This document shows, piece by piece, positions 1-12,300 of a stretch of 64,000 nt of DNA. Source of the stretch: Selaginella moellendorffii (lineage: Eukaryota > Streptophyta > Lycopodiopsida > Selaginellales > Selaginellaceae); the NCBI RefSeq assembly GCF_000143415.4, contig NW_003314265.1, positions 1,198,446 to 1,262,445 of the forward strand, in the 5' to 3' direction. The notes under the pieces were generated by a model, which saw only the letters and a list, made by a program, of their open reading frames with translations, searched no databases and was not told where the DNA came from. How positions within the stretch are numbered: the stretch's first letter is position 1; every line of letters starts with the position of its first letter. Position numbers and translations under genes: made by a program.

Positions 1-3000
1 TGTCCAAACTCATTTATTAATGTTCAAATCACCTTTGGGACAAATGCACAATCCAACATCACTTTCTTTACCTCTTTACTATGCCCACTCCTTGACAAAA
101 ACTTATTTTTTGGTAAGCCAGATAAATTTGGACTATTATTATTGAAGCTGATTAGTAAAGACCATTTTGAAGCTTCCCTTTGCTTTTCCCCAAATTATTG
201 CCCAAAAGAACCCTAAAATCTACCAAGAATTTTCCTATGCATGCACTAAAGTATTTGCACCACTTAACTTGGTTGTTTACTTCTGAATGATAGTCATTTT
301 TGCAATTGATTTTGTACCACATGTTAAAGGGTGTTACATGTCATTTCTTTGTTAAAGGGTGTTACATGTCATCGAATGTTGCTAGTTTATTGGACAATCT
401 TGAGCTAGTGGTTGCTATCATATTTAAAGCATTTGTGGTTTCATCAGTCACCACCACCTTAGTCAGCTAACCTCCTTTTGAAAGATGTGAGTTGATGATT
501 TACTTTCGTGAATTAACTCTTCAATTTCTATTTCAATATTGCTACAAGATTCTTGATGTCTATCCATACATCATTTTCTACCTAGTTTTTCAATGCTCTA
601 TTCTTTTCCTTAGAAGATTCACAATAAGAAATTTAGGGCAGCCGATACTTCATTTGCTCCCAAAGAATTCTTCTTGAGGCCCTAACAAAAATACTCGCAT
701 AATTAAAATCTAAATTGCATTGCGAGTTGACTCAAGGTATTTGCATATGTCTGAACATCCTTCTTCTATTTTTGCTTCCTAGCTCACAAGTCATTTAACA
801 GTTGGCAACTATTTAGACTCAAGAATCTTTTGCCAAACTTCACCTCAAACCAATTCAAGCTTATTATGAATCCCTTTGGATTTCCTCTTTATTAGAGTTC
901 CATAAAACCTTAGTAAGCCTTTGTGCTATAGTAGTTTTAAGGATACCTATCTAATATAGTCTTCTTTTTGCTTGACTATAGCATTAATTCCTCCATCATT
1001 GCCTTTCTTCCATTAGCTCTTGCAACACTTCCCACAACTCCAAAATCACCACATGTCCTTGGATAGTAGCCACTTCACTCTCCCTCACTTCTTGAACTTC
1101 TTGGATCACTTTATGGTGGGGATTACGAGGATTCTCAACCAAACATGGGAATCCACTGACACTTGCAAATTTCGCATGAGAGGGATCATTCCATCAAGAT
1201 TCAGTGGTGCAATTGAAAGAAACCTTAGGCATGTTGAAAGTGCCATGCTGACCTCAAGCTCTTTCAGAGAATAGTGAGAATCTTCCCCATCCATATTGAT
1301 GCCACAAGATGGGAAGATGGGAAGAGGAATATGGATGGGGCCATTTTTTTGCATTCAACTTCTCAAAAAGATGCCACAACAATATTAGGTTAAAGTTCAA
1401 CAAAAGAAACTCACACCTTAGAAGCTAGTGCTCTCCCCACATGCAAGAATTGTCACACAAATCCTTTAATACCAAGAACAATACAATGAATAAACTTGTC
1501 ATTCAAGCCACTTGACACAAAATTTTTAACTCGTCAGCCTAGTGATGCCTCCTTGATCTCTTTTTGGTTGCTCTCTACTTACTAGTAGCGGCCTCATAAC
1601 ACAAAACAAGTGTGCGTATGTAACCTAGCCTGCAAATGCCCACACAAGATTTTTGAACACCCTCACTTTGAGGTATTTAGGATATCAATAGAAACACATT
1701 TGTTATTCAAACAAGAAAACCCAAATCTACAAAATGAATATAAACATACTTTAATCCAAGCCACACTCAAAATGCTTGTAAGCAATAAAACATAAAGCAC
1801 ACTCTAAAAAATGTTGTTGAACATAGAATCCTTAAAGCGTGCAAGCTTGGCCTAACCTTCACTCCCCATTGCTTCCCACTCTTATTCTCCAGCTCTGAGA
1901 TTCTTGAGATCTCAAAATCCTCTACATATGCTTGTATAAATCTTTTAGTCAAATCTATATATAAAACTCATAATCAAAGAGGTAATTAGGGCAATGATAT
2001 GGCTTAAGTATTGTAATTCATATATAAAGAAGAATTAGGAAATAATTAAACAACTTGCTTTTCTTTATAATATTTAAGTGGATTACAAATGCCATAGAAA
2101 GTTCTATAGAGTGGATTTGTTAGTGTTTTCTACTATGTTCATTTCTTTTTTTTTCTTGCTCTATGTTTTGGAAATAATATGAGAATTTTAATCAATAATG
2201 ACAATGGTATCCACATTCTTGGATGGGTAAGAAAGACTAAGAGTATAATATAAAGATTATGGTAGTGAAAAAAAATTAATATTCTTATATTTCCTTATGT
2301 TATAACTACTCCTAATTTTTTATAAACCCTAAAGAATAAATGAATGAATGTGTGTTTTGAATTATTTATATATTTCTAGCCTGATGTGTAGTGGTCTATT
2401 ATTGAAATGTGAAAATGTTGAAATGTATAATAGTATTTTTTAGGTTCATGAAAAACTTCAATATTCCCATTTTTATTTAGGCCCAAAAATGCTCTGACAT
2501 TGTGTATGTAAAAAATAATTATATGGGTTTGGACAAACTTTTAATTCTAAAAACTACTCAATTAGTATTTTATTGTATCACTCGCATTAGAAATTAGAAG
2601 TTTTCTCTATAATAGTATCAAAAAATATAAATTTCTCAACAATTAAATTCATGGATTCAAATTCACCAAGGAATAATATTTTTCTAACATAAATTTTCTT
2701 TATAAGACTTGTAGTTAACTATGTTGAGTTAAACTCAACTCAATTTTGGACTATTCCCATGTACAGTTGCTAGAGGGCCAAAATTTTGTGTCACTAGCTT
2801 TAATAAGCCATTGCTCACGTTTTACATTTATGACTCAACACAAGGCAAGTGATCCATATACCAATTTTTCCCAATCTTCATGATCAATGAGATTGGTTTC
2901 TATGATGTTGGATCATGGTGTGGTAGTGATACTTTGCATGAAAACGTGGAGACTCTTAAGATGCAATATGTGGGATGGTTTCTAGCACATAAGTCTTGAC

Positions 3001-4641
3001 TAGTTGGCACTGGGAATTAACTAGTGTTTCCTTCAGGATCAACATTTTGTAAAGACTGATCGTGAGAGATTGTTTTTTATGGCAAAGAGTGTAGTGATAT
3101 GCTGTTTTCATAAGATTTTGGTTGATATGTTATTTTTGCATGCGCTAATGGGAGCAACAGACTTTAGAGTCAATTCCAAGTGGTCAGTGGTGGAGAGGAA
3201 TGCTGGAGTTTGCATGGTTCTCCTGTTAAATAAGTTCTCTCTCTTTCTTTACTAGAGCTTTTGGTGTTCTCTCCATCCAAGAGCTAAAACAAGGCAATCA
3301 ACCACACTAGAAGAGAATCCTTGACAATCTAGACCATTTAATGGAGATTTTCTTGTTTTGTTATGCTCTTTTCATAAGGTATGCTCTTTTTCATGCAATG
3401 AAACATCCTATTCACGACACTTCACTATTTCCTCTCAAAGCTCCACCGCAAGCAATTTACGGGATGACCCTTTGGATTATGTATATGATCTCCAATTTGT
3501 GGGAGGGGCTCTGGGATTCAATGCTTGGAAACTAAACTTCTTAGCTCAATGGCCAAATCTCTTTCAAAAAATGAATAAAGTATTGACCTTTTCTCTTGGA
3601 AAGCTTGAATCTAGAGTTTCACATCTAGTCTATTGAGATTACTTGAATAAAATTGCATGGATTCATCCAGATTCATACTGGAGACCTTCAATGTGTTAGA
3701 TTGATGTGATAACCAACACATTTATAAATATGGATGGATGAATCAAGTGCAGTAATATTGGCTGGTTGACTCAACAAGGAGTATGGGAAAAGATCCCCCT
3801 TGGTCCATCCCGCCCTAGGTGGCCTGCACAAATGATGAAACAACGTAGGGTTTGATGAGTTTGATTATGGTTTGTGCTCAAACGAGTCAAACAAAGGTGA
3901 GCTAACACTCGGTTTGACAAGTGTTAATAGTCAATAATAAATATTGATTTTGTTTTTAATCATCTTCATTCTGATATGAAGAAATAGACCTGCTAGGTAC
4001 CATGTTATAGCAAATGCTCAAGCACAAGAAGTAGAGCTTGAAGAAAAGCAAAACAAACTTCACACGATTGTCCATAATGTTAAAGTTGTACATAGGGCCT
4101 AAGGGCACCACTGTAGGACTTGAAAGTGCTTTTGAGGAAGAGCTGCCATGCCATCATCAAATGCAAGCACAATTAAACACAAGCTTGGTCAAGATCTTGT
4201 TTTAGTTGTGGGGAATTAGAATTTCTCGTTGGTCTTGATATTGTGAAATAATCTACAAGAAAAAATGGCATAAGGCAAGAGAAAGAAACCCGACTCCCTG
4301 TTCCAGCCTATTGACTGGAACAATGGCAATTCCCTAGTGGCTGTGAACTTAGAGTTTGGATGGACACAGGAGAAGTGTTTTGTCTCTGTGGTGTTCTTTA
4401 AAAACCAGTAGTTCAACCAGTCCTCAGAAGCTGAGAACTCCTTGAGAACCTAGAACAATTTAAGAAACTCCACAATATGAGAGTTGCGACGGCCAGGGCT
4501 ATCCAAAAAGAAAAAGGGGCTTCCATGACCATCCAAGCATCTATCTCGACTGAGAGAATCAACATGGGTATCATGTCCAAACCATTGTCTAAGTAGGCTG
4601 TGAGTTTGGAGTTGGTCCTTTGAAGTAGGAAAGAAACAAAG
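1..4641. other. AT-rich gene-free stretch
   Basis: I see no convincing gene here. Open frames are short, AT-rich and without recognisable motifs. Around 960-1360 the minus strand has a few short open stretches that could be remnants of a mobile element, but nothing diagnostic. A small direct duplication sits at 322-372. Confidence 0.6.
322..372. repeat. 23-bp direct repeat, two copies
   Basis: The block running from TGTTAAAGGG to ATGTCAT occurs at 322-344 and again at 350-372, separated by 5 bp. It is a simple local duplication in non-coding DNA with no apparent function. Confidence 0.85.
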
Positions 4642-4713
4642 TGTGGCTGCTAGGATTCAAACCCAAGTCCCTATGGCCACGACGTAGAATTCTTATCAGT
4701 GAACTACAGCCAC
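4642..4713 (-). pseudogene. degenerate tRNA-His (GTG) copy
   Basis: Read on the minus strand, this 72-nt stretch has a perfect 7-bp acceptor stem (GTGGCTG with CAGCCAC), an A-box-like D arm, anticodon GTG, and a B box of the form GGGTTTGAATCC. Overall it resembles plant cytosolic tRNA-His. It departs from a functional tRNA in several ways: the base before the anticodon (position 33) is C rather than the near-invariant T, the anticodon stem carries a C-A mismatch, the D loop has lost its GG, and the T stem contains G-T pairs. I read it as a tRNA-His pseudogene or the tRNA-derived head of a SINE. No Pol III T-run follows closely. Confidence 0.75.
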
Positions 4714-6374
4714 ATTACTTTATACTTAATTGCTCTTCCTAATACACTAAAAGTCTCCCAAATGTATAATGTTGAGCCAAAAAATCATTAGTGAAAAAAA
4801 TTGTGATTTTGAGCTTAAATTTTGGCTGCTTTGCCATCTCAGAGTTTGGACTTTGGTGGTATGTTGATTTTGCGAGTCCAAGGAAATGGGAAATTATTTT
4901 GATTACATGTAATCAATTTTATTTTTCTCATACCATTCATTCTTCAAGGTTAAACTTAAACAACTCTGGGTCATGGAGGATCTTTGACCTTTTCAACATT
5001 CTAGAAGAAGGTTCCCACTTTTGACAAGTACAATGATACGGTGGTTTGGAAACACAGAGAATTTGAAATAAAGTAAACACATGGGTCTAGTGAAATGCTT
5101 ATCTTTACATCCCAAGTAGATAAAGACTTTTAGAAGTACAAAGAGAAACAACAGGCAAGAAGAGATGAGTGGATGCTCCAGGGGTGCATTGAGGATGGTA
5201 GAAACTTGGACAGCCATGTCCTAGGTGAATCTTGTGAACCCTCTCACAAACTTACCTCAGAAGAGTCAACACTCTCACTTCGAGATCTTTCCGGTAAACC
5301 ATAGCTACTGCTGTGTTGTGAGTTTTTTTCTAAATCATGAATCTCATGATCCTACCATGCAAGAGTTGGGACTTGATGAAGAACAAGGGAAACAAGGAAA
5401 GAGAGAGATCTCCAAGAAAAACTGTGCAGCCAAGAAGACGAACAGCTCTAGATCTTGGGTCTGCTCCAGCTTAAAAAGGTAGTTTTCCTCTCTTGCTCTC
5501 CACTAGGCTGTGCTTGGAACGCTCGGGCCGAGCTTCGAGGGCAGCGAGCATATGCCATCTCAAAAGGAAGACAATTCCTAGCTGGGAAGGATTAGATGCC
5601 TTTAGAAGAGTGCGAGAGTCTGGTGTGAAGTTGAAAATTGCAGAGAGCAATACCGAAAAATTGACTGAGGACAATCTAGTCGTTTAAAACCAAACACGAG
5701 AAATGACTGCATCAATTAGAGTGCACCTTAAGATTGTTCTCTTTTTTATACTATGAGGGGATTTTTGCATCCCTCATAGATAGCTCCTTTGTTTGAGTTT
5801 AATTTTCTGCTCGTGGAGCATAATTTTCTGCTGCTTTTGAAGCATTGTCACCATCGTTGTTGAAGCTCGAGCTGTCCAACAAAATCAATGACACTCCAAC
5901 AGATAGAGAAGCATTTGAGGAAAAATTGCCAGAGGACTCAACTTCATGGCAACAAGTGGAGCATCAAAAGATTAGCATATGATCACTCCAGATATGTAGT
6001 AAAAGTGGCAACTCCACACAGTGGGAAGTAAGAAACACTTTTTACAGCTCCTCATGTTTCTTGGTCACATGCATTATGCGGAAGGGGAGTCTGTTAAACA
6101 AGTATCTTAGAATAATATCTGGATATTTTAAATATATTCCTCCTACATAATTAGAAAAAAATTATGTAGTGTCACTTGAAGAAAATTTTTTGGTGGAAAC
6201 TCAAAATAATCACTCTATAAAAACCCAGTCATTTACATCAATAATAAGCTTTTACACTCTCTCATTATCAAAAACCACCATGTCACTGTAAGGAACCAAC
6301 TCGCCGAGGTGTCGTAGGCTAAGGGAACCCCGAAAGCATGACCAAAATGACAAAGAGTTCATCGGATGGGACCA
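4714..6374. other. gene-free stretch with a possible LTR-like segment
   Basis: No gene is supported. Short open frames near 5225-5690 lack recognisable domains on either strand. The segment from about 6093 to 6290 begins TGTTAAACAAG, carries a TATA-like CTATAAAAACCC near 6215 and is followed by a purine-rich region. It has the look of a solo LTR or promoter fragment, but I found no second copy in the window to prove this. Confidence 0.4.
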
Positions 6375-6655
6375 AGTCAAAGATCGAGTCCAAGACCGAC
6401 TCTAGGACCGAGTTCGAGATAGAGTCCGGAATCGAGTCCAAGACCGACTCGGGGACCGAGTTCGAGTCCGAGTTCGAGACCGAGTTCGAGACGGAGTCCG
6501 AGATCCGAAATCGGGTCCGAGACCGAGTCCGAAGTCGAGTCCGAGGTCGGGCCCGAGATCGGGTCCGAGATCGAGTCCGCGATCGAGTCCGAGACCGAAT
6601 CCGAAATCGGATCCGAAATCGGATCCGAGATCGAGCCAGAGACTAAGTCCAAATA
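6375..6655. repeat. GC-rich minisatellite, 6/12-bp period
   Basis: About 280 bp consist of hexamer variants GAGTCC, GAGATC, GAGACC, GAGTTC and CGAAATC in head-to-tail order, mostly as 12-bp pairs. Because the period is divisible by three, both strands stay open by chance: Arg/Asp/Glu-rich on one, Asp/Ser-rich on the other. I treat it as a repeat and not a gene. Confidence 0.85.
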
Positions 6656-7449
6656 CTAATACGGGTCAAGGGGTGAAAGCCCAAAGCGTGCGTCCCCCAG
6701 GGGGGGGGGGGCTGCAGGGGGTTCCAAAAGTATAGTAGGGATAGTGAGGTCCAGGAACCAGTTTTGAAGGGACTCTCCAGTTGGGCTTCCAAACCGACTT
6801 GAGGTTGGGACTGGGACTAAGGGGCCTTGGGTGGGAGTGAGCATGGACTTGGCTGGTGCCGGAGGGGCCATCCAAGGAAGTGCTCAAGAGCAGCTCCCAC
6901 TCCCGAAAGGGAAACCGATTGCGGTGCTCTCGGCTCATGTGGAGTGGTGCCCCACTTGAGTACCATGCGGCTCATTGGTCCTCGCCCTGCCTAGGGGCTT
7001 GGGCCTTCCTTAGGGATGGAAGTGGGGGGCGAGAGGTACCCATACCGGGCCGTTAGGCCACGGTGTTTCGCCCCGGCGTCCCGAAGCAAGTGTTGCACTC
7101 AAGACTTGGGATTTAGAGGGTCCCATGATCAAGTCTTGTGGTACCAAGAGATGTTAGGAACCTGGAAGCTTGGTGTGCTTGACTGCTTGTGCTTGCGGGG
7201 AGTGTAGCCGAACCTTAAGTCCAATCTAACCCGGGGAGGGGGATTGAGAGTGATTTGGGAATCCGTGGAAGGATGGCTAACACTCCGTTGCTCGTGCAGT
7301 GAGTAGCTGAAACCAAGTAGGAGCTGGTACCATAGGCGAGAACCTTGGCGAGGGAACTTAGCAAAAGCCAAGGCAAGGTTGGACGGATAGACGAGGTAAG
7401 CTGGCAAATTGGAAAGGAAAAATTTGTGGCTTACAGTCACCTCCTACAA
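6656..7449. other. GC-richer non-coding stretch with a 12-G run
   Basis: This stretch is more GC-rich than its flanks. It contains a run of twelve G at 6700-6711 directly after CCCCCA. Several 60-100-codon open frames exist on both strands, but none shows a domain or a plausible gene structure. Confidence 0.4.
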
Positions 7450-7800
7450 CTTGTCTACAGCATCTCCACAAAGGAAATGCCAAACCTTATTGTTGATACC
7501 AATACTATGGAGACTGCCTCCACTGCTTCCAGCTCCTCTGCAGCTTTGTTTCCTGATGCCTGCACAAACTTCAATGTTGATAGTATCATTGGCATGTTCT
7601 TGTAGTCCTTGAATTTCAGAATCCACTCCAATGCCTCATACTTCAATGCCTTTGTCAGGACTGTGAGAAGAATGTAGCCTGTAGACAACTGGTTCCACTA
7701 GAGCGGCACAAGAGCTTGGCAGCCAACTCTTCTTGCAAAGGAGCCTTAAAAGGGTCTAGGTCCACTTTGTAAGTAGAGACACAACCTAGCGTTTGGATGA
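7450..7800 (-). pseudogene. decayed coding-like repeat segment, copy A
   Basis: On the minus strand an open stretch of 77 codons (7455-7688) encodes a Leu/Ala/Glu-rich sequence including the motif NMPMILSTLKF. The reading appears to continue upstream in other frames toward 7800. A strongly diverged copy with stops lies at 11680-11860, with the same order of motifs. This indicates a duplicated gene or mobile-element fragment. I do not recognise the family. Confidence 0.4.
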
Positions 7801-8054
7801 CCTAAACTTGGCATGGAAGCAGCACCACCGGCTTCGAGGGTTTCATCTTGTCATCATAGATGTAAGATGGAATGCTGGCCAGTGGAGGCCATTTGCATGT
7901 TTGAGACTTGTGATTCATCATCATCTCATGGCCAAATTCGTTCAATATAGCACTACTAGAGCTGAACTCCCCCATGTAGCAGGCATCACAAAGCAAGGTG
8001 GTGTCACTATTGTAAATCAGCTTGAGCCAATCTGCACCTGTGGCAAGTCTATGG

Positions 8055-8290
8055 GACCCACCCTTGCAATCGTTGCTATAGAAAAACAAGGAGAACATCT
8101 AAACCATGATGAATCGCCATTGTAGAGAAACAAAGAGAAAATGTCAATGGTTGCTTTGCTCAACTTTCACTCACTGTATTGTTAAGGAAAAGCCTAAGCC
8201 TTGGGCATAAAATGAATGGCAGCTGCAGAAAAACAAGAAAAAGCTCTACTCAACTCACTCTTTAATCACTAAATGGATGGCCGAGTCATT
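8055..8290. repeat. dispersed ~105-bp tandem unit, block 1
   Basis: About two degenerate copies of a unit containing AAACAAAGAGAAAA, then TCAAC, then CTCAACTTTCACTCAC, then AAAACCTAAG are arranged head to tail. The same unit recurs at 9850-10200 and 11885-12300, where it is better preserved. All three blocks are in the same orientation. Confidence 0.65.
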
Positions 8291-8324
8291 CAGAAACCCA
8301 AACCCTATACACCATCTATTTAGA

Positions 8325-9210
8325 TACAAAGAAGTGTGGCCCTTTCAAGGCATCACACCATATAGACTGCATTCCTTCAGATTACATATTTTATTAAGTA
8401 ATGCCATACCACCATAAGTGCTTTCTAGCCATGATATCTTTAGAATTCTTATACCCTTTTGCAATCCTTAACCTAGCATTTGCTCCCATTAAGTTCTTCC
8501 ACTGCACAGCAAATGCCACGACTGGGCACTTGTTATACCAGTTTGTTTCATAGTGTGAGAATGATATGGAGGCCTTTATATCAAACCAAGAAAGACAAAA
8601 CTCTAACAGAGACCCAAATCAGGAAAAAAAATAGTACAAACTCACACTGATTAGCTGTGCATTTAGGCATTTTACTGCATAGTGACACTTGACTTGCATA
8701 ACAGCTTCATTTGGGTGAGTGTGGCATACAGAAGGCTCTTGCTTGTCGTCAACATGCAACACTCACACAGTGCATAGACCATACTCCATGAGGGATTTCT
8801 TGATCTCCCAGGATGGCTCAAGGAAGTAACCACCCTTGCTCCTTGATAGTGTGTCCTGTGTACTTCTCAACATCATCTGATCTAAAAAAGAGCTGTACAT
8901 CTGTGTTTTAGGTAAGGAATTCTATGGAAATGTGAAACAACAACATTTAAAAATTCAACTGCAAAATAACATTCCTTTCAAGAGTACAAAGAAATTCAGG
9001 GCATCACAAGACTGCAATCCTTCTATTACATGTTTGATTATGTAACACCAAGTGCTTTCTAACCGAATTCTTATACCATCTCAAGGCACAAACAGCAATA
9101 CTATTTATGGGAGCATAAGTTCTTTCACCAATGTATAGCTAATGTTGAGACTGCTATTCTGTTTTATAATGCAAGAATGAGCATAAAACCTCATGTCCTA
9201 TATACATTAT
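8325..9210. repeat. diverged tandem duplication, ~660-bp period
   Basis: The segment from about 8325 to 8600 is matched in order by the segment from about 8985 to 9200. Shared landmarks are GATACAAAGAA/GAGTACAAAGAA, GGCATCACA, GACTGCA.TCCTTC, AAGTGCTTTCTA, GAATTCTTATACC and TTTCATAGTGTGAGAATGA/TTTTATAATGCAAGAATGA. The offset between copies is about 640-660 bp. No coding potential is evident. Confidence 0.65.
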
Positions 9211-9849
9211 ATGCCAACTATTGAGAATATTAGATAAATTCCTTTTCAAAATTCTTTAAACCACAAAATTTATAGTTTTTGATTGAGAGAAACTAAAGAA
9301 TAATTCTCCTTTTTTTGTTATCTTAAATATTAATACAATAAAAATATTATTTAATAATTATATTTATGTTCTAATAATAAGTTTTTAATAAAGACATATA
9401 TAATAGCCTAAATATAAATTAATTTCATTGAAACTATAAATTTTTATTTTAATTAAATAAAAATTATGAAATTTAAATATAAAGAAATGTTTTATAATAT
9501 AATTTCATTGAAAGAATAGTATTTAATAAATTAATTTTTTTTATATAGAAGATGATAGAGCACTCTTTGGGTATTAAAAAAGCTTTTTACTCTTTTGAAA
9601 AATTTAAATTTAACATTAATAACTAGAAATTTAAAATAATAAAAAAATGAAATTTGTCATAGTTGGAGCTCCATCCTAGTTATAAGTCACAATCACATAA
9701 AGCCTAATTTTTAACATTTATCACATGTTTCCCATTCTTTCGAAATCAGCTTCACACTACCCAATTCCTTCATAAAAAAATAGTTACCTTTTAGGTTAGT
9801 TACTTTTGGAAAAATATTTAATAAAAATTCTTTAATATATAGTGTAAAA
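9211..9849. other. very AT-rich stretch
   Basis: Long A and T tracts with no open frames of note and no recognisable element. Confidence 0.6.
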
Positions 9850-10200
9850 TAAATAAAATGTATTATTAACCCTTACAATAGTTGGTACAAAGAAATTAAA
9901 AAAATATCAATTACATTTTTAGCCTACTTTGCTTGACTTTCACTCATTATTTAGTCTCATATCTTAGAAAAATGTAAACTAAAATAAATCGCTATTGCAA
10001 AGAAATAAGGAGGAAATATCAACAGCTAGTATGTTTAAATGCTTGATTTTTCATTTACCACTTAGCTGGAAAAAACTCAAGCTAAAATGGATCATTATTA
10101 TAAAGAAATAAAGAGAAAAAATCAACTATTTCTTTGGTTTGATTTTCACTCACTACTTTATAAAAAATGTAATGTTCTTAAGTATTAATTGATGGTTTAG
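9850..10200. repeat. dispersed ~105-bp tandem unit, block 2
   Basis: Three consecutive degenerate units begin near 9885, 9995 and 10100. Each starts with CAAAGAAAT.A, followed by ATCAA, then a CTTGATTTTCACTCA-like core, then a GGAAAAA...AAACTAAAAT.GAT stretch. The order and spacing match block 3 at 11885-12300. Confidence 0.7.
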
Positions 10201-10389
10201 CACTTGTGCCAATTCTATATAGCTAAAATTTTAAAATTATAAAAATTATTAAAAAAATAAAAAATATATCAACTATAATTATGAAACATATCTATATATA
10301 TATATCCATATTGGTGTTAGGTAAAGTGGGAAGATTGTCACCATCCTATTGCTAGTAATTTAGCATTAGGTATTATATTGAATGAAAAA

Positions 10390-11480
10390 AGTTAAAGCAT
10401 TTTAAACACTTCAATGCAATTTTAAAAATTTGAAAATTAAAATAAAAAAGAATAAAAATTTATAATTATTTTAATGACTAAATAAAAATTCAGATCACCT
10501 GACAGTTTTTAAGATAAATCCTCCTTGAATTATACTATAGTTTTTGAAAAAAAACTTAAAATAAATAAATTAGTAAAAGATAAATGTCTTTACCTATCAC
10601 AATTGTAAGTTGAGAAAGTGTTATAAAATTCTTATATTTTATTGGTATGATAATTAGCTTTTTAGCAAAATTATAATCACATATCTAAACACGATATTGT
10701 GAGAATGGGATAAATGTAAAGTGGTTTAATAACTTCATAAAAGAATGCCTAATCAATTAAATAATTTAGATTGCAAAGATGAATTTACTTTGCTTTTTCC
10801 GTAACATAGTTGTTGTTAACAATTTAAAAAAAATTAAAAATTAGTTACTGAAGGTAAATTATAATAAACTAAAAGTATATCATATTAATTGTGAATGAAG
10901 AAGCAAAATTAATTAAATCCCTTTAAAACTTCCTGAATTGATCAACCTATAAAAACCCAATCAAATAATAATACTAGTTGTCAACTTGCATATTGTAACC
11001 TTTTTGGTAATTTTGTCTTTAATGCCTAAGTGCGTTCTATTGATCATTGTTAAATATCTTGAACTTTTTAATGAAATTTTAATTTTTAAAAAATAATTAG
11101 TAAATATAAATCCATAAAACTTTATAATTACTATAATGGCTAAGTAAAATTCTGATTAATTGACATGTTTATAATGTAAGGGGATAAAAGCCCTTTTTGA
11201 ACTATACTGTACTCTTTGAATAAATAAATAAATGACTAAATTAGAAAAATAGCTTTTTTTAACTTAAATTGAAAAATGTTGCAACAATTGGCTTTCAGGT
11301 ATAACTATAAGATTAATTTACTAGATTGCAAATCAAAACATAATATAGTGAGAATGAAATGTTATATGATATTAGCCCTAAGTTATGAGAGCGCCCACTC
11401 AATCAAATACAGTAAATTGAAAACATGAGTTTAGCATTGAAAACATAAGTTTACCTCATTATTATTAATATTAAAAATAA
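10390..11480. repeat. diverged tandem duplication in AT-rich DNA
   Basis: Ordered landmarks repeat with an offset of about 620-660 bp. ATAATTATTTTAATGACTAAATAAAAATT near 10455 matches ATAATTACTATAATGGCTAAGT near 11125. The TCCTTGAATTATACTATAG stretch near 10520 matches TTTTTGAACTATACTGTAC near 11195. ATATTGTGAGAATGGGATAAATG near 10693 matches ATATAGTGAGAATGAAATG near 11344. A further related stretch (CATATTG...TTTAATGCC) links about 10988 with about 11520. The copies are too diverged to align confidently by eye over the whole length. Confidence 0.5.
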
Positions 11481-11679
11481 AAATTAGTAATGGGATGGAA
11501 GTCAAATAAGAACATTAGTGCATATTGCATTTTCTTTAGTAACTTTATATTTAATGCCAAACACATCCACCTGATTATTATCAAATACCTCACTCTATTC
11601 TCCAAAAGAAGCACTCACAACCCAAAATTGAACTCTTGCAACTTGTCCTTATCATCTCTAGAAAGAAATAGCCTAGCCT

Positions 11680-11860
11680 TACTATTGACATTGATACCAA
11701 TACTATAGAGGTCTACAATAACACACTTTTTGATCCCGATTGCCTCCAATAGTTCTAACTCTTTTGTAGTTAGCAACACCCACATACAACTCTTTTTACA
11801 TGAACTTGGAGGCTTGAGAGTGTTATTGGCATGTTCCTATAGTTGAGCCATTCCACAATT
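11680..11860 (-). pseudogene. decayed coding-like repeat segment, copy B
   Basis: This is the diverged counterpart of the segment at 7450-7700. On the minus strand it preserves NMPITLSSLQ near 11840 and SIVLVSMSIVRLGYFFLEM near 11690, broken by frameshifts and stops. The tandem-unit block that follows at 11885-12300 parallels the one at 8055-8290, so segment and block were duplicated together. Confidence 0.45.
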
Positions 11861-11884
11861 GTGGTGAGTCCATAAACAAGATTA

Positions 11885-12300
11885 ACCTGCCTTTGCAATG
11901 GTTGGTGCAAAGAAATAAAAAAAATATCAACCTATTTTTGGCATATTTTACTTGATTTTCACTCATTATTTAATCCCATATCTTGGAAAAACATAAACTA
12001 AAATAAATCATCATTGAAAAAAACAAGGAGAAAACATTGACAACTAATTTATTTGAATGTTTGACTTTTCACTTACTACTCAATAGAAAAAAACCCAAGC
12101 CAAAATGGAATACCACTGCAAAAAAACAAAGAAAAAAAGTTAACTATTACTTTAGCTCAACTTTCACTCACCACTTTATTAAAAAAGTTTGAAGAAAAAC
12201 CTAAAATGGATGGCAACTACAGCCTAAAGCAAAGAAACAAAGAGAAAATGTGAGCCATTGCTCTAGCTCAACTTTCACAACCCTCCTGAAGCCACCATCT
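11885..12300. repeat. dispersed ~105-bp tandem unit, block 3
   Basis: Three full units plus a partial fourth start near 11902, 12020, 12120 and 12228. Each carries the core CTCAACTTTCACTCAC or a close variant. This is the best-preserved of the three blocks, and it is followed by a CACCATCTATTTAG motif also found just after block 1 (8310). Confidence 0.7.

Noticed and set aside
960-1360. Possible Copia-like remnant on the minus strand
   Set aside because: Short stretches looked suggestive, but no diagnostic reverse transcriptase or integrase motif could be read.
6338-6652. Open frames of 91-102 codons on both strands
   Set aside because: They follow from a 6-bp-period minisatellite; no gene-like composition outside the repeat.
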